64,000 nucleotides of DNA, taken from the IMG/VR virus record IMGVR_UViG_3300028840_002524, positions 52,196-116,195 of that record; one strand, 5' to 3'. The notes beneath the pieces are model-generated. The model worked only from the letters and a program-made list of their open reading frames with translations, searched no databases and was not told the DNA's origin. Origin of the DNA: a virus. Shown here in pieces: positions 9,257 through 17,660 of this stretch. Position 1 is the first letter of the stretch. Each line of letters opens with the position of its first letter. The position numbers and the translations under genes were made by a program.

Positions 9257-10120
9257 ATGAGCGACAAGGCACGCAACCGGCTCGCACGGGGCCTCCTGGC
9301 CCGGGTAAAACCGGCCCAACCGAGCAGGCCGAAAGCGGGGAAAAATCTCTTCACGCACGGGGAATCTTCCGATCTCGGACCCACAGCCCGTGGGGAGGTT
9401 CGGATCACAGCCATCCCGGTGGACCCTGAGACGGGAAAGCCCGTGGGGAAGCCCGAGGTGCTCCACGAGGACAAGAACCTCGTCGTGACGCAGGCCCGTG
9501 ACCTCATGGCTGCGATGGCGGCCGGGGTCGCCAACAGTGCCTTGAATTACATCGAGCTGGGCGATCCCTCCCCCGCAGCAGCCCCGGCCCTGTCAGACAC
9601 CAACCTCCAGCAGACCACGGGGCAGCGCAAGGCGTCGGCCCTGGTAGTCACGGGGAACGCGGTCAAGGCCACGTCTCTCTGGCTCGCGGGCGAGGGCAAC
9701 GGGCTGACCTACACCGAGGCAGGGCTGTTCACCGGACCCTTCGGCGCAGGCACGATGTTTGCCCGGAAATCCGGGTTCTCCATCGCCAAGACAGCGAGCT
9801 TCCAGCTCCAATTCGAATGGACGATCATCTTCGACGTGCAGGACGCCACGAACTCCGGGTGCACCGGCGTGGCCCTCACGGGTGCTTCCGACCCTGAGCA
9901 GCGGTACATCTTCATCGGGGCGGGCGGGGAGTCCCAGGTCGTGGTCCCCATTGACTTCGTGATCGGTTCATACCGCCTGGAATTCTTCCTGAACGGCCAG
10001 AGGATGGTGCCCACCCGGCAGTACAACGAGGCCGCCATCGGGGCGAACAAGGGTGTCAACTTGATCGCGTTCACCCTGAACCTGAACGACGTGTGTTATT
10101 TCCGGTACATCCGGTCGTAG
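9257..10120 (+). CDS. tail fibre-like structural protein
   Basis: 287 residues with a good SD (TAGGAG). The N-terminus is basic (RNRLARGLLARVK). The central part, with ARDLMAAMAAGVANS, ALNYIELGD and LTYTEAGLFTG, follows the arrangement of fibre proteins that have a helical attachment and a beta-structured shaft, and the segment FQLQFEWTIIFDV ends that domain. The C-terminal 90 residues (VVVPIDFVIGSYRLEFFLNG ... FRYIRS) look like a second strand-rich domain similar in style to the end of the previous protein. A structural role is likely from context; the family is not recognised. Confidence 0.5.
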   Translation: MSDKARNRLARGLLARVKPAQPSRPKAGKNLFTHGESSDLGPTARGEVRITAIPVDPETGKPVGKPEVLHEDKNLVVTQARDLMAAMAAGVANSALNYIELGDPSPAAAPALSDTNLQQTTGQRKASALVVTGNAVKATSLWLAGEGNGLTYTEAGLFTGPFGAGTMFARKSGFSIAKTASFQLQFEWTIIFDVQDATNSGCTGVALTGASDPEQRYIFIGAGGESQVVVPIDFVIGSYRLEFFLNGQRMVPTRQYNEAAIGANKGVNLIAFTLNLNDVCYFRYIRS

Positions 10121-10129
10121 GAGTAAGCC

Positions 10130-11632
10130 ATGGCACTCGACGATATTCCGCGCAGACAACTCGACATCGCTTTCGCCTCCTGGTTCGAGGTCGAGCCCGA
10201 GAGCTCGGCCCCGTTCAATCAGGTGGAAGTACAGGCCGGGGTGTTCTTCAACCTCGCCACCAAGACGCCGTACGTCATGGCTGCCCAGACCTCGGGCGCG
10301 TTCGCCGTGGTCACGGCTCCGGGACGCTACCGCTACGACCTCGTGTACCTCGACCAGACCGGTGTGGTGCAGATCCAGCAAGGGAACGAGCAGGTCGGCG
10401 TCGCCACCCCATACACAGGCGCCCCCGGCGACGGCGCGGGCCCGGCCATCGTGGGCACGAGTTTCCCACTGGCCTACGTCCTCATCGAGGAGGACGTGAC
10501 CGTAGACATTCAGTCGGGCGACATCACCGACCTGCGGGGGGTGTTCCAGAACACCCTCAACATGGACGCGACGAACCCGGCCGACGTGGACCTTGCAGCG
10601 GCGCCCGGCTCGGCCGAGATCGCTGCCCGGCGGGATCACGTCCACCAACTCAGCGCAGCCCTCCAGACGGCCCTCGCGGCGCCCTACGACAAGGGGAGCA
10701 CCCTGTTCTGGACCATCCGGACGGACCTCCCTGGAAACATCAACGCCCGGAGCATGCACTGGATCCTCCACAAGTTCCAGGGCAGGGCGGCCAACGACCC
10801 AAACGTGTGGTTCAACCTGAACGTGGGCACCGAGGAGGTGCTGGAGCTGTGGCCGGTGGACTTCGGTGGGACCGGGAACAACATTGGCCTCGGGTTCGCC
10901 GACGACACGGACCCTCTCACCGCCGTTTTCCAGAACGGGTGGGTGTACGTGTACCTGATCGGAAACCCGACCAGCGGCGCGGCCGCGCTCGTGTACTCGA
11001 CCAACGGCCCGAGCGTGGGGCCCGGCCTCACGGACCCCGCATTCGCCGGGTACACCGTGTGGCGTCTGATCACCTGTATCGAGGGCGACGCCGCTGGCGG
11101 CGACCCCGTTGCGATCCCGGCCATGAAGATGGACAACATGGTCATCAAGCAGACGGCCACGGGGGCCACCGGCAGCGGAACGAACGTGGGCGGCCACGTC
11201 GAGGGGCTGCTCTGGACGGCCGGGCTTGTGCCGACGCCTATCAGTGTTGCGGAGCACGTATCACCCATCGGAATCGCTGTGTTCTTCAACCTGTGGGCCT
11301 ATGCGGAGAACAATACAGGGGCCGGTACCGGCACTGTCGTGGCGAAGTTCCAACCCGATTTCACAACACCCACTCCCGTTGTCCCGCATCTTGCGTCCAT
11401 CACGGACTGGAATGATGCGTTCAAGCAAATCGAGGTGGTGGCGAACTCGAATGGCAGCTTCAGTGACGAGCACTACGTGTACGACGGATTCTGGATGACC
11501 CTCTCCGAGCTGCGCACGTTCCTCCTGGACATCAACATCAACGGGATCGGCACCGAGGCACTGGGGCTGTCCGTCCTTGCGTACATCGAGGTGAATGACC
11601 ACGACCTGATCGACTTCGACTACACCCTGTAG
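10130..11632 (+). CDS. probable tail fibre or surface protein
   Basis: 500 residues with a clear GGAG ribosome site. It begins IPRRQLDIAFASWF and continues with short strands (VQAGVFFNLATK, GRYRYDLVYLDQTGVVQIQQG) resembling fibre shaft attachment domains. Residues 215-400 contain FWTIRTDLPGNINARSMHWIL and WVYVYLIGNPTSG, compatible with a carbohydrate-binding or jelly-roll domain. Its place as the last large gene of the tail module, just before the lysis-type genes, is usual for receptor-binding proteins. Assignment is by context; no catalytic motif was found. Confidence 0.5.
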   Translation: MALDDIPRRQLDIAFASWFEVEPESSAPFNQVEVQAGVFFNLATKTPYVMAAQTSGAFAVVTAPGRYRYDLVYLDQTGVVQIQQGNEQVGVATPYTGAPGDGAGPAIVGTSFPLAYVLIEEDVTVDIQSGDITDLRGVFQNTLNMDATNPADVDLAAAPGSAEIAARRDHVHQLSAALQTALAAPYDKGSTLFWTIRTDLPGNINARSMHWILHKFQGRAANDPNVWFNLNVGTEEVLELWPVDFGGTGNNIGLGFADDTDPLTAVFQNGWVYVYLIGNPTSGAAALVYSTNGPSVGPGLTDPAFAGYTVWRLITCIEGDAAGGDPVAIPAMKMDNMVIKQTATGATGSGTNVGGHVEGLLWTAGLVPTPISVAEHVSPIGIAVFFNLWAYAENNTGAGTGTVVAKFQPDFTTPTPVVPHLASITDWNDAFKQIEVVANSNGSFSDEHYVYDGFWMTLSELRTFLLDININGIGTEALGLSVLAYIEVNDHDLIDFDYTL

Positions 11633-11642
11633 GAGCAGGCAG

Positions 11643-11834
11643 ATGCCCGAGAAAAAGAAAGTTCCGCAGCGAAGCAACTCAAAGGCAGAGCTCAAGAAGA
11701 GGAGAAAACTCGTGGAGGACAAGCAGGGCGCCAAGGCCCTGGAAGCCATCGCCATCGCGCAGGGGAAGCGCCCGCGAAAATGTGCCAGCCTCGCGGTGCC
11801 TCCCATGGCCCCTCCACCCGAAGAGGAGGAGTAG
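11643..11834 (+). CDS. small basic protein, unknown
   Basis: 63 residues, preceded by TAGGAG. The N-terminal half is Lys/Arg-rich (EKKKVPQRSNSKAELKKRRK); the C-terminus ends in four Glu. Nothing links it to a family. It sits between the fibre genes and the lysis-type genes and its stop is 2 bases before the next start, so it is probably co-transcribed with both. Confidence 0.6.
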   Translation: MPEKKKVPQRSNSKAELKKRRKLVEDKQGAKALEAIAIAQGKRPRKCASLAVPPMAPPPEEEE

Positions 11835-11836
11835 CC

Positions 11837-12394
11837 TTGAGGCAGGCGGTACTATTGCTGCTCTTGTTCGCCGTGGGGTGCTCGTGCGAGATTCGGGAGC
11901 CTTTCCTGAAACTCCACAAGGAGTTCCTCCAGAAGACCTATAACTGGGTTCCTGCCGACAACGAGGCAAGCAAGTACCGCGACCGAGAGGAGGCCGCGAG
12001 GGCCTACCTCCAGGAACAGCGGGCCGTCTTGAATCCGTACGCGATCTCGACGCGCCTCAAAGATGACGGGTTCCATTGGCACAAGGAGAGCTTCGACTTC
12101 ACCTCCTACGACTGGGTGACCGTCGCAAGGAAAAGGGGCGATTGCGACGATTTCATGGTCCTCTGGGAGTCCATCCTCAAATACCAGGGCGACGTGATCC
12201 GGGTCACGGTTCGCTCTACCGAGGGGCGCGGCCACGCCATGCTCCTCTTCTACCCCAAGGGCTCCGGGCACGTGTACCTCCTCTCGAACGTGGGCGTACG
12301 GGGGATGGCCCCCAAGGGGGAGGAAGATGCGCTCATCCGCCTGTTCTATGGGGAGAAAACAGACTGCTATGTGACCTACAAGGGCATCGAGTAA
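11837..12394 (+). CDS. lipoprotein with transglutaminase-like fold
   Basis: 185 residues. I place the start at TTG 11837 because GAGGAG lies 6-7 bases upstream and translation then begins LRQAVLLLLLFAVGC, a short lipoprotein signal peptide ending in a lipobox-like A-V-G-Cys. The mature part contains KRGDCDDFMVLW and, about 30 residues later, GRGHAMLLFY: the Cys and His of a papain/transglutaminase-like (BTLCP-type) active site in the expected order. Such proteins act as peptidases or amidases outside the inner membrane. Next to a holin-like gene this suggests a role in lysis or superinfection control. An alternative ATG at 11780 would bury the signal peptide and overlaps the upstream gene. 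Confidence 0.65.
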   Translation: MRQAVLLLLLFAVGCSCEIREPFLKLHKEFLQKTYNWVPADNEASKYRDREEAARAYLQEQRAVLNPYAISTRLKDDGFHWHKESFDFTSYDWVTVARKRGDCDDFMVLWESILKYQGDVIRVTVRSTEGRGHAMLLFYPKGSGHVYLLSNVGVRGMAPKGEEDALIRLFYGEKTDCYVTYKGIE

Positions 12395-12410
12395 CGCTTC
12401 GGAGGCAATC

Positions 12411-12833
12411 ATGGAAGGACTCGACTGGGGGGCAATCATTCAGTTCCTCATCACATCGGGGATCGCTGCGGCCGTCCTCGCGGGCCTGATCAAGTTCGGG
12501 ACCGGCGCGGTGGGGAAGCAACTCGGGTGGGACGAAAAAAAGCAGACGGCCTGGAAAGAGCGCCTGGACGGGTGGGCTGCGACCGGCATTCACTACGCCG
12601 AGGAAGCCGCCAAGCACAAGGTGTTCTCCTCGAAGGACGCTCAGGCCCGGTTCAAGGAAGGATTAGCTGTGGACTTCGTTTCCCGTCAGATGGGGATCGA
12701 GGAGGGGCTTGCAAAGGCGGCCGTCCGGGCGGCCTTCTCGCTCTCGCCCCTGGCGAAACCCGTCAAGCACGACGAGGCGGCGAAGTTCGAGGACAAGGAT
12801 GCAGAGGCTCTGATCGAAGAGCAAGGAGGCTAA
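12411..12833 (+). CDS. holin-like membrane protein (LLH type)
   Basis: 140 residues with GGAG before the ATG. One hydrophobic segment lies near the N-terminus (residues 8-28, FLITSGIAAAVLAGLI), followed by a long amphipathic region (ERLDGWAATGIHYAEEAAKHK ... ARFKEGLAVDFVSRQMG) and a charged tail. Single N-terminal membrane helix plus a 'tyrosine-Ala-Glu' helix is the plan of LLH-family (phage_holin_6) holins, which form the membrane lesion that starts lysis. Gene order with lipoproteins on both sides supports a lysis role. Confidence 0.6.
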   Translation: MEGLDWGAIIQFLITSGIAAAVLAGLIKFGTGAVGKQLGWDEKKQTAWKERLDGWAATGIHYAEEAAKHKVFSSKDAQARFKEGLAVDFVSRQMGIEEGLAKAAVRAAFSLSPLAKPVKHDEAAKFEDKDAEALIEEQGG

Positions 12834-12834
12834 C

Positions 12835-13101
12835 ATGAGGCGTACAACACTGCTCATGCTTGTCCTCGCGCTCGTGGTCGGGCTGTCCGGGTGCTGCACG
12901 ATCTCCCAGGAGGTCAAGGATGAGGTGCACCTGAGCTACCTGCGGCAGGGCAAGTACATCTCCCTCATGGAAGAGGGGAAAACGACGCCCGAGCAGGACC
13001 AAAGAATGCTCAAGGCCAACCTCAAGGTATTCGCGGCACTGGACCTCAAGATCAACGAGAACGAGGACGCCAAAGAGGACGCAGGGAAGGAGGACCCATG
13101 A
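12835..13101 (+). CDS. small lipoprotein, possible spanin-type component
   Basis: 88 residues. A signal peptide (LLMLVLALVVGLSGC) ends in the lipobox L-S-G-Cys at residues 17-20, so the mature protein would be lipid-anchored. The rest is charged and helical (EVKDEVHLSYLRQGK ... EDAKEDAGKED) with no enzyme motif. Small lipoproteins beside holins are often outer-membrane spanin subunits, but no partner with an inner-membrane helix and periplasmic coiled coil is obvious. The start is 2 bases after the holin stop. Confidence 0.6.
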   Translation: MRRTTLLMLVLALVVGLSGCCTISQEVKDEVHLSYLRQGKYISLMEEGKTTPEQDQRMLKANLKVFAALDLKINENEDAKEDAGKEDP

Positions 13102-13493
13102 CCGTCGAAAAGCTGGCGGGCGAGTGGTTCGACAAACTCATCTCCGAGGCGGAAAGTCGCCTCGACGGCGTGGCAAGCAACTCGGGACGCCAAGCCGGGA
13201 TGGGTGCCCTCAAGGTCCTCTCCGACAACAAGGACGGCCTGATAGCCCTGGGCAAGGACAACGTGATGGAGTTCCTCGGAATGGTCGGTCGTGGCGACAG
13301 CAAAGAGGCACGGAAGTTCTTCATCGCCAAGACCGAGGACCCGGACGCCCTGATCAAGGACATGGAAGCGGGCGCGGACCGGATCAACGATGCCCCCGAT
13401 CTCAACTGGGCCGAAGTGGTCGAGAAGATCGTCATCGGCCTGGGCGAGGTGGGAGCCAAGGTGGCCCTCGCCGCCCTCGTGGGACTCCTGTAA
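13098..13493 (+). CDS. hypothetical protein of the lysis-region operon
   Basis: 131 residues; the ATG overlaps the lipoprotein stop (ATGA). Mostly helical and charged; the last 25 residues (VVEKIVIGLGEVGAKVALAALVGLL) are hydrophobic and Gly/Ala-rich and could insert into a membrane as a tail anchor or a second holin/antiholin helix. No family recognised. It is the last gene before a clear terminator, so it ends the tail-lysis transcription unit. Confidence 0.6.
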   Translation: MTVEKLAGEWFDKLISEAESRLDGVASNSGRQAGMGALKVLSDNKDGLIALGKDNVMEFLGMVGRGDSKEARKFFIAKTEDPDALIKDMEAGADRINDAPDLNWAEVVEKIVIGLGEVGAKVALAALVGLL

Positions 13494-13528
13494 GCCCGAA
13501 GCGTTGCTGTCAAGCGACGCCCCACCTG

Positions 13529-13575
13529 AGCCCCGGCGGCCCGGACCTGTCGGGGCTCTTATTTTCTTTATTTTA
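13529..13575 (+). terminator. intrinsic terminator ending tail/lysis unit
   Basis: The arms AGCCCCG (13529-13535) and CGGGGCT (13551-13557) can pair, and they are followed by a T-rich run (CTTATTTTCTTTATTTT). It lies 35 bases after the last lysis-region gene and just before the next promoter. Confidence 0.75.
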
Positions 13576-13577
13576 GT

Positions 13578-13606
13578 TTGACAATCCGGACGTGATAGCG
13601 TATGAT
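13578..13606 (+). promoter_or_regulatory. sigma70 promoter for uracil-DNA glycosylase gene
   Basis: TTGACA (13578-13583), 17 bp spacer, TATGAT (13601-13606). The spacer contains CGTGATAG, shared with other promoters of this window. The ATG at 13613 is 6 bases after the -10, so the predicted transcript begins at or next to the start codon. Confidence 0.85.
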
Positions 13607-13612
13607 ACGACC

Positions 13613-14446
13613 ATGAAATACACCGTATTGCGGTACGAATACGACGCCGACGGGGAGACAAAGCGCAAGACGGCCATCTTGCCCGGGTTTTTTGGGCCGG
13701 GGAGTCCGCTCCTCGCCGCGTACCTGAAACGGGTACACCCCGAATACATTCCCCGGAGGCCGTCGGTGCGCCTCATGCAGTTCGACGACACGGTGCCGTC
13801 GTTCTATGACCTATTCGGGTACTGGAGTGCGTGCTCGGACTGCTCCCTCGGCGAGACGGCCAACAAGCGGGCCTTTTACAGGGGTCCCCTCACGGCCGAG
13901 ATCATGTGCATCGGAGAGGCCCCTGGCGCCGAAGAGGACCGCGTGGGGCTACCGTTCATTGGGAGGGCCGGTGACTTCCTCAACTGGCTCCTGGAACAGG
14001 CTGGAATCGACCCTGACGCCGTTTTGATCGCCAACACGACCCTCTGCCGCCCCACAGGGCCCTCGGGGAAGGACCGGCCTCCTACGCCCACCGAGGTGGG
14101 GGCCTGCATCAAACACCTTCGGGACCTCCTGCACGTCGTAAAGCCGAGGGTCGTGGTCCTCATGGGCGCAACGGCCCGGGATGCGTTCACGCGCTCGAAA
14201 ATCGACTGGGAAACGCGGTTCAGCCTGGACATCCCCACCACATTCGGCCTCATCCATCACCCCGCGTGGTTCCTGCGGAGCGGCGGGAAGGAGGCCAAGG
14301 AGGTTTCCAAGGCGACCGCGCTCCTGTATTCCCTCAAGGTGGCGGCCGAGCGAGGCCGTAAGCGCCTACGGCCCGAGGTTGAATGGGAGAACCTGTTGTG
14401 GCCCTCTGTCGAGCGGGCCATCAAGCACTGCAAGGGGGATCAATGA
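13613..14446 (+). CDS. family 4-type uracil-DNA glycosylase
   Basis: 277 residues. The motif GEAPGAEEDRVGLPFIGRAG (about residues 99-118) is the uracil-binding loop of family 4/5 uracil-DNA glycosylases; NTTLCRPTG follows, then a Gly-Ala-Thr-Ala segment and HHPAWFLRSG, the distal His motif. Cysteines at SACSDCSLG and in the middle fit the Fe-S cluster of this family. It would remove uracil from DNA in the cytoplasm. I take ATG 13613 as the start because the in-frame GTG at 13592 lies inside the promoter; no SD is present, so the mRNA is probably leaderless. The stop overlaps the helicase start. Confidence 0.85.
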   Translation: MKYTVLRYEYDADGETKRKTAILPGFFGPGSPLLAAYLKRVHPEYIPRRPSVRLMQFDDTVPSFYDLFGYWSACSDCSLGETANKRAFYRGPLTAEIMCIGEAPGAEEDRVGLPFIGRAGDFLNWLLEQAGIDPDAVLIANTTLCRPTGPSGKDRPPTPTEVGACIKHLRDLLHVVKPRVVVLMGATARDAFTRSKIDWETRFSLDIPTTFGLIHHPAWFLRSGGKEAKEVSKATALLYSLKVAAERGRKRLRPEVEWENLLWPSVERAIKHCKGDQ

Positions 14447-16662
14447 GCAAGAAGCCGAGCCCGGCCGCGATCCGGAAGGAAATCCTCAAGCGTACGGACA
14501 TAGACATGCCCTATGACCCCAACCCGATCCAGTGCGCCGGGTGGCAGGTTCTCCCGGACCACGAGGAGAATATCGTGGTGGCGACGCAGGCGTCCACCGG
14601 AAAGACCTTCTTCCTGGAGATGGCGCTCGCCCTGGGCGGCGGAGGCGTCTACGTGACCCCCACCAAGGCCCTGTGCGAGCAGAAACACGACGATTGGACC
14701 AAGGACGGCCACCCCTTCGGGCAGTCCATCGTGGTCAAGACAGGGGATCACCCGAGCGACAACGCCAAACTGCTCTCGAAACGCAAGTTCAAGCTCATGA
14801 CGCCCGAGGCGTTCGGGTCTGCCACGCGCAACCTGAATACGAACCTGTGGCTCAAGGACCTTCGAGCCCTCTGCCTGGACGAAATACACCATTTCGGGAG
14901 CGACGGCCGGGGCCACAAGCTCGAAGCGGGCCTCGTGGACTTCTTCAATTCGTTCCAGAATTGCCGTGTGATCGCCGCCAGCGCCACGTTGCCCAACGCC
15001 AAGGAGATCGGAACGTGGCTCACGCGCCTGAACGGCCGTGAAACATTCGTGATCGAGAGTCCGTGGCGCCCGCAGCCCCTCTACAAGCATTTTATCCCCT
15101 TCACCTACCTCCTCGGGAGCGGCTCCTACTACGTGAACGAGGTGGAGATGGTGAGCAACGCGGCCCAGCTCGCCATGAGCAAGCCCGACGAGAAGTACAT
15201 CTGCTTCGTGCACACGAAGAATGCCGGGTGGAAGCTGAAAAAGGCCCTCGAAGAGGCTGGAGAGCAGCCCGAATTCCACAATGCCGACCTGAACCTCGCC
15301 AAGCGCAAGGACCTGGAAGAGCGTTTCACGGCCGGGGACATCCGGGTCCTGATCGCTACCTCGACGGTGGCCGCCGGGTGTAACTTCCCGGCCCGAAACG
15401 TGGTGGTATGCGGGGTGTTCCGGGGGAAATCCGACGTGGACCCTCGGGACCTCATCCAGATGGGCGAGCGGGCAGGGCGCCCAGGCTTCGATCCGAAGGG
15501 GGACGCCTACTACCTCCTCCCGTCCCACGAAGTGGACAAGTGGAAGGAACTCCTCGCGTCACCCCCTCCCATCGCGTCCAAGATCAACGAGATTTCGAAC
15601 CTCGCGTTCCACCTGATCGCGGGGATTGCCAAGGGCCGAGTGACCAATGAGGCCGAGCTGGAGACGTGGTTCTCGAAAACCTTCGCTTTCCACACCGGCG
15701 AGCCGGTCACGGAGGCCAAGCACATCATCGACCGGCTCATGCGGGCCAAGGCCGTGGTGGTCGAGGACGGAAAGTGGGAAGCGACGGCCCTGGGACGTGC
15801 GGCCGCCAATTTCTACTACGATCCGTTCGACATCTTTGCTTGGCACGCCAACCTCCTGCGGCTCAAGGCCGTGGGGATGAAGGACCCGGAACGCATCCCC
15901 GACATCGTTCTCGCGTGGGTGTTCGGGAACGCCCCCTCCGGGTCCTCGGATTTCATCACAAAGGACTGCCAACCGTTCGTGGATATGGTCCGAAACCGGC
16001 TCGAACACGTGTCGATGCAGCTCGGTCTTGGTCTCCAGCCCATGAACACCATGATGGGCATCTCGGCGGCCTACGCGGCGCTGCAAGATCCCGAAGAGCA
16101 CCCGGATGATGGGTTCCCCGGGGGCATCCGGTTCGGAATGTTCAACCTCCAGGGCGACGCCGAGCGCATTGCGGCCGTTATGTGCTTCGTGAACGACAGC
16201 ACCAAGCTCGGGATGCGCGACGTGATCGAGAAAACCCTCATCCGGATGAAATACAGGGTGCCCTACGAGGCCGTGGCCCTGTGCCAGATCAAGCACGTAG
16301 GCGGCTCGCGGGCCATGGCCCTCCTGCGGCGCGGGATTAGGACACCGGCCGACGTGGTGGACAATGCCGACCGGGTGTCGGAGATGTTCGGCAAGCCGGG
16401 CGCCTGGATCGTGGATGATGCCGAGCGCCTCGCGCACAAGTCGGGGCATTCCAACCCCAAGTTCGCGGCCCACTCCTGGGCCACCAAGAAGAAGGAGGAG
16501 AAGAGCGCCCCGGCCAAGAAAAAGGGTGTCCCAAAGAAGAAGGGAATCAAAAAGGGAGTGAAGAAGGGAGTAAAAAAGGGAGTGAAGAAGGGCGTCAAAA
16601 AGGCCGTAAAGGGCCGAAAGAAGGGTGTCAAGAAGAAAATTAAACCCAAGAAAAAGGCGTGA
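14443..16662 (+). CDS. Ski2-like superfamily 2 helicase with basic tail
   Basis: 739 residues; the ATG overlaps the glycosylase stop (ATGA). Helicase motifs occur in order: QASTGKT (Walker A), YVTPTKALCEQ (Ia), CLDEIHHF (II, DExH), SATLPN (III), ATSTVAAGCNFPA (V) and QMGERAGRPG (VI). The C-terminal half contains a winged-helix/ratchet-like region as in Hel308/Ski2 proteins (AAAYAALQ, VALCQIKHVGGSRAMALLRRG, an HhH-like segment). Such enzymes unwind forked DNA or RNA with ATP. Residues from about 685 to the end are almost only Lys, Gly, Val and Pro (KKGVKKGVKKGVKKGVKKAV), a tail that recurs in several other proteins here. A start further upstream at 14383 would lie in the glycosylase gene. Confidence 0.85.
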   Translation: MSKKPSPAAIRKEILKRTDIDMPYDPNPIQCAGWQVLPDHEENIVVATQASTGKTFFLEMALALGGGGVYVTPTKALCEQKHDDWTKDGHPFGQSIVVKTGDHPSDNAKLLSKRKFKLMTPEAFGSATRNLNTNLWLKDLRALCLDEIHHFGSDGRGHKLEAGLVDFFNSFQNCRVIAASATLPNAKEIGTWLTRLNGRETFVIESPWRPQPLYKHFIPFTYLLGSGSYYVNEVEMVSNAAQLAMSKPDEKYICFVHTKNAGWKLKKALEEAGEQPEFHNADLNLAKRKDLEERFTAGDIRVLIATSTVAAGCNFPARNVVVCGVFRGKSDVDPRDLIQMGERAGRPGFDPKGDAYYLLPSHEVDKWKELLASPPPIASKINEISNLAFHLIAGIAKGRVTNEAELETWFSKTFAFHTGEPVTEAKHIIDRLMRAKAVVVEDGKWEATALGRAAANFYYDPFDIFAWHANLLRLKAVGMKDPERIPDIVLAWVFGNAPSGSSDFITKDCQPFVDMVRNRLEHVSMQLGLGLQPMNTMMGISAAYAALQDPEEHPDDGFPGGIRFGMFNLQGDAERIAAVMCFVNDSTKLGMRDVIEKTLIRMKYRVPYEAVALCQIKHVGGSRAMALLRRGIRTPADVVDNADRVSEMFGKPGAWIVDDAERLAHKSGHSNPKFAAHSWATKKKEEKSAPAKKKGVPKKKGIKKGVKKGVKKGVKKGVKKAVKGRKKGVKKKIKPKKKA

Positions 16663-16664
16663 CC

Positions 16665-16694
16665 TTGACGGTCGCTCCGCCATCAAGATAAGCT
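16665..16694 (+). promoter_or_regulatory. possible promoter upstream of 16704 gene
   Basis: TTGACG (16665-16670) is followed after 18 bp by TAAGCT (16689-16694). The spacing and the -10 are imperfect. The start codon at 16704 is 9 bases downstream and lacks an SD, consistent with a very short or absent leader. Confidence 0.45.
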
Positions 16695-16703
16695 GAGACT
16701 TGT

Positions 16704-17660
16704 ATGTCCTCCAGAAAGCTCATCGACCGGTTCCCAGCTCTATTCTGGTCCCCCGAGGAGTTCGACTCCCCGGACACCGGCGCTGTAATTGCACCGACGG
16801 CCACCGTTCTGCGCCGTGAGGACCTCCCCCCGGCCGCTGCTAAGGTGGACACGGCCGCATACCTTCGTGATTTCTTCAAGGCCAAGCTCGGCGAGGAAGT
16901 AAGCGACCCTCCCAAGCCGGTAACCGGAGACGTTCTCGTGGTGGGCGGCGAGGACGGGGAGCCCGAGATCAGCATCGGCAAGGTGGGAAACGACCTTATT
17001 AAGTCTTTGAACGCATACGCCGAAGAAAAGATCGACAAGAGTTTATTCGTTTCCACCCCCCTCATCGGGGGGCCTAACCTCCTCAAGCTCTTCGGCATCA
17101 AACCCGAGGACGTGCCGCAGGCCGAGGAGTCAGAGGGATTCGTCAAGTTTGAGGATCTTGAACTCACGCATGGAGAGTTCAAACAACTCACGGCGCTGGC
17201 GAAAGAAATCGAGAAAAAAACGGGCCACAAGCCCGACATCGTGGCCCTTGGGAAGTCTGCCAAGGAGGGCACGCCGTACCACCATGAGACCGCCGACGGT
17301 CCGATCAACGTGGACATTCAGAAGGTGGGCGGTAAGAGCACCTTTGCCGAGGATGTGGAGTGGGTGCAGAAGAAGCTCATGGAGGGCCTCCAGCTCACGC
17401 CAGAGATGCTCGGTACCGCGTGCGTAGGAACAGGCAAGTCCATGATGGCGTTCGAGGCCGCAGCAAACGCCGCCAAGAACGCGAAGAATGGGAAGTGCTC
17501 GGAGTGTTTCTGGTTCGAGCACGCCATCATGGACCCCCTTTCCGGGAAGCCCGTGCACGTGGAGTGCACGCACGAGAAGGTGAGCGTGGAGTTCGCTACC
17601 GAGAAGTTCATTGTCGGGAACAAGGTTCCCTGTTTCGGATTCGAGGATGCAAGCGACTGA
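16704..17660 (+). CDS. hypothetical protein, 318 aa
   Basis: Not recognised. The protein is acidic and soluble. It has a segment LTALAKEIEKKTGHKPDIVALGKSAKEG in the middle and a Cys-x2-Cys plus Cys-x-H region near the C-terminus (GKCSECFWFEH ... VHVECTHEKV), so metal binding is possible. No SD precedes the ATG; the start was chosen because it is the first ATG after a plausible promoter, and the N-terminus (SSRKLIDRFPALFW) looks structured. It precedes another unknown gene that overlaps its end by 14 bases, so the two are probably co-expressed. Confidence 0.65.
   Translation: MSSRKLIDRFPALFWSPEEFDSPDTGAVIAPTATVLRREDLPPAAAKVDTAAYLRDFFKAKLGEEVSDPPKPVTGDVLVVGGEDGEPEISIGKVGNDLIKSLNAYAEEKIDKSLFVSTPLIGGPNLLKLFGIKPEDVPQAEESEGFVKFEDLELTHGEFKQLTALAKEIEKKTGHKPDIVALGKSAKEGTPYHHETADGPINVDIQKVGGKSTFAEDVEWVQKKLMEGLQLTPEMLGTACVGTGKSMMAFEAAANAAKNAKNGKCSECFWFEHAIMDPLSGKPVHVECTHEKVSVEFATEKFIVGNKVPCFGFEDASD

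Noticed and set aside
11780-11836. ATG 11780 as start of the transglutaminase-fold lipoprotein
   Set aside because: It overlaps the upstream gene and would place charged residues before the signal peptide; TTG 11837 has a strong SD.
13592-13612. GTG 13592 as start of the uracil-DNA glycosylase
   Set aside because: It lies between the -35 and -10 of the promoter, so it would not be in the mRNA.
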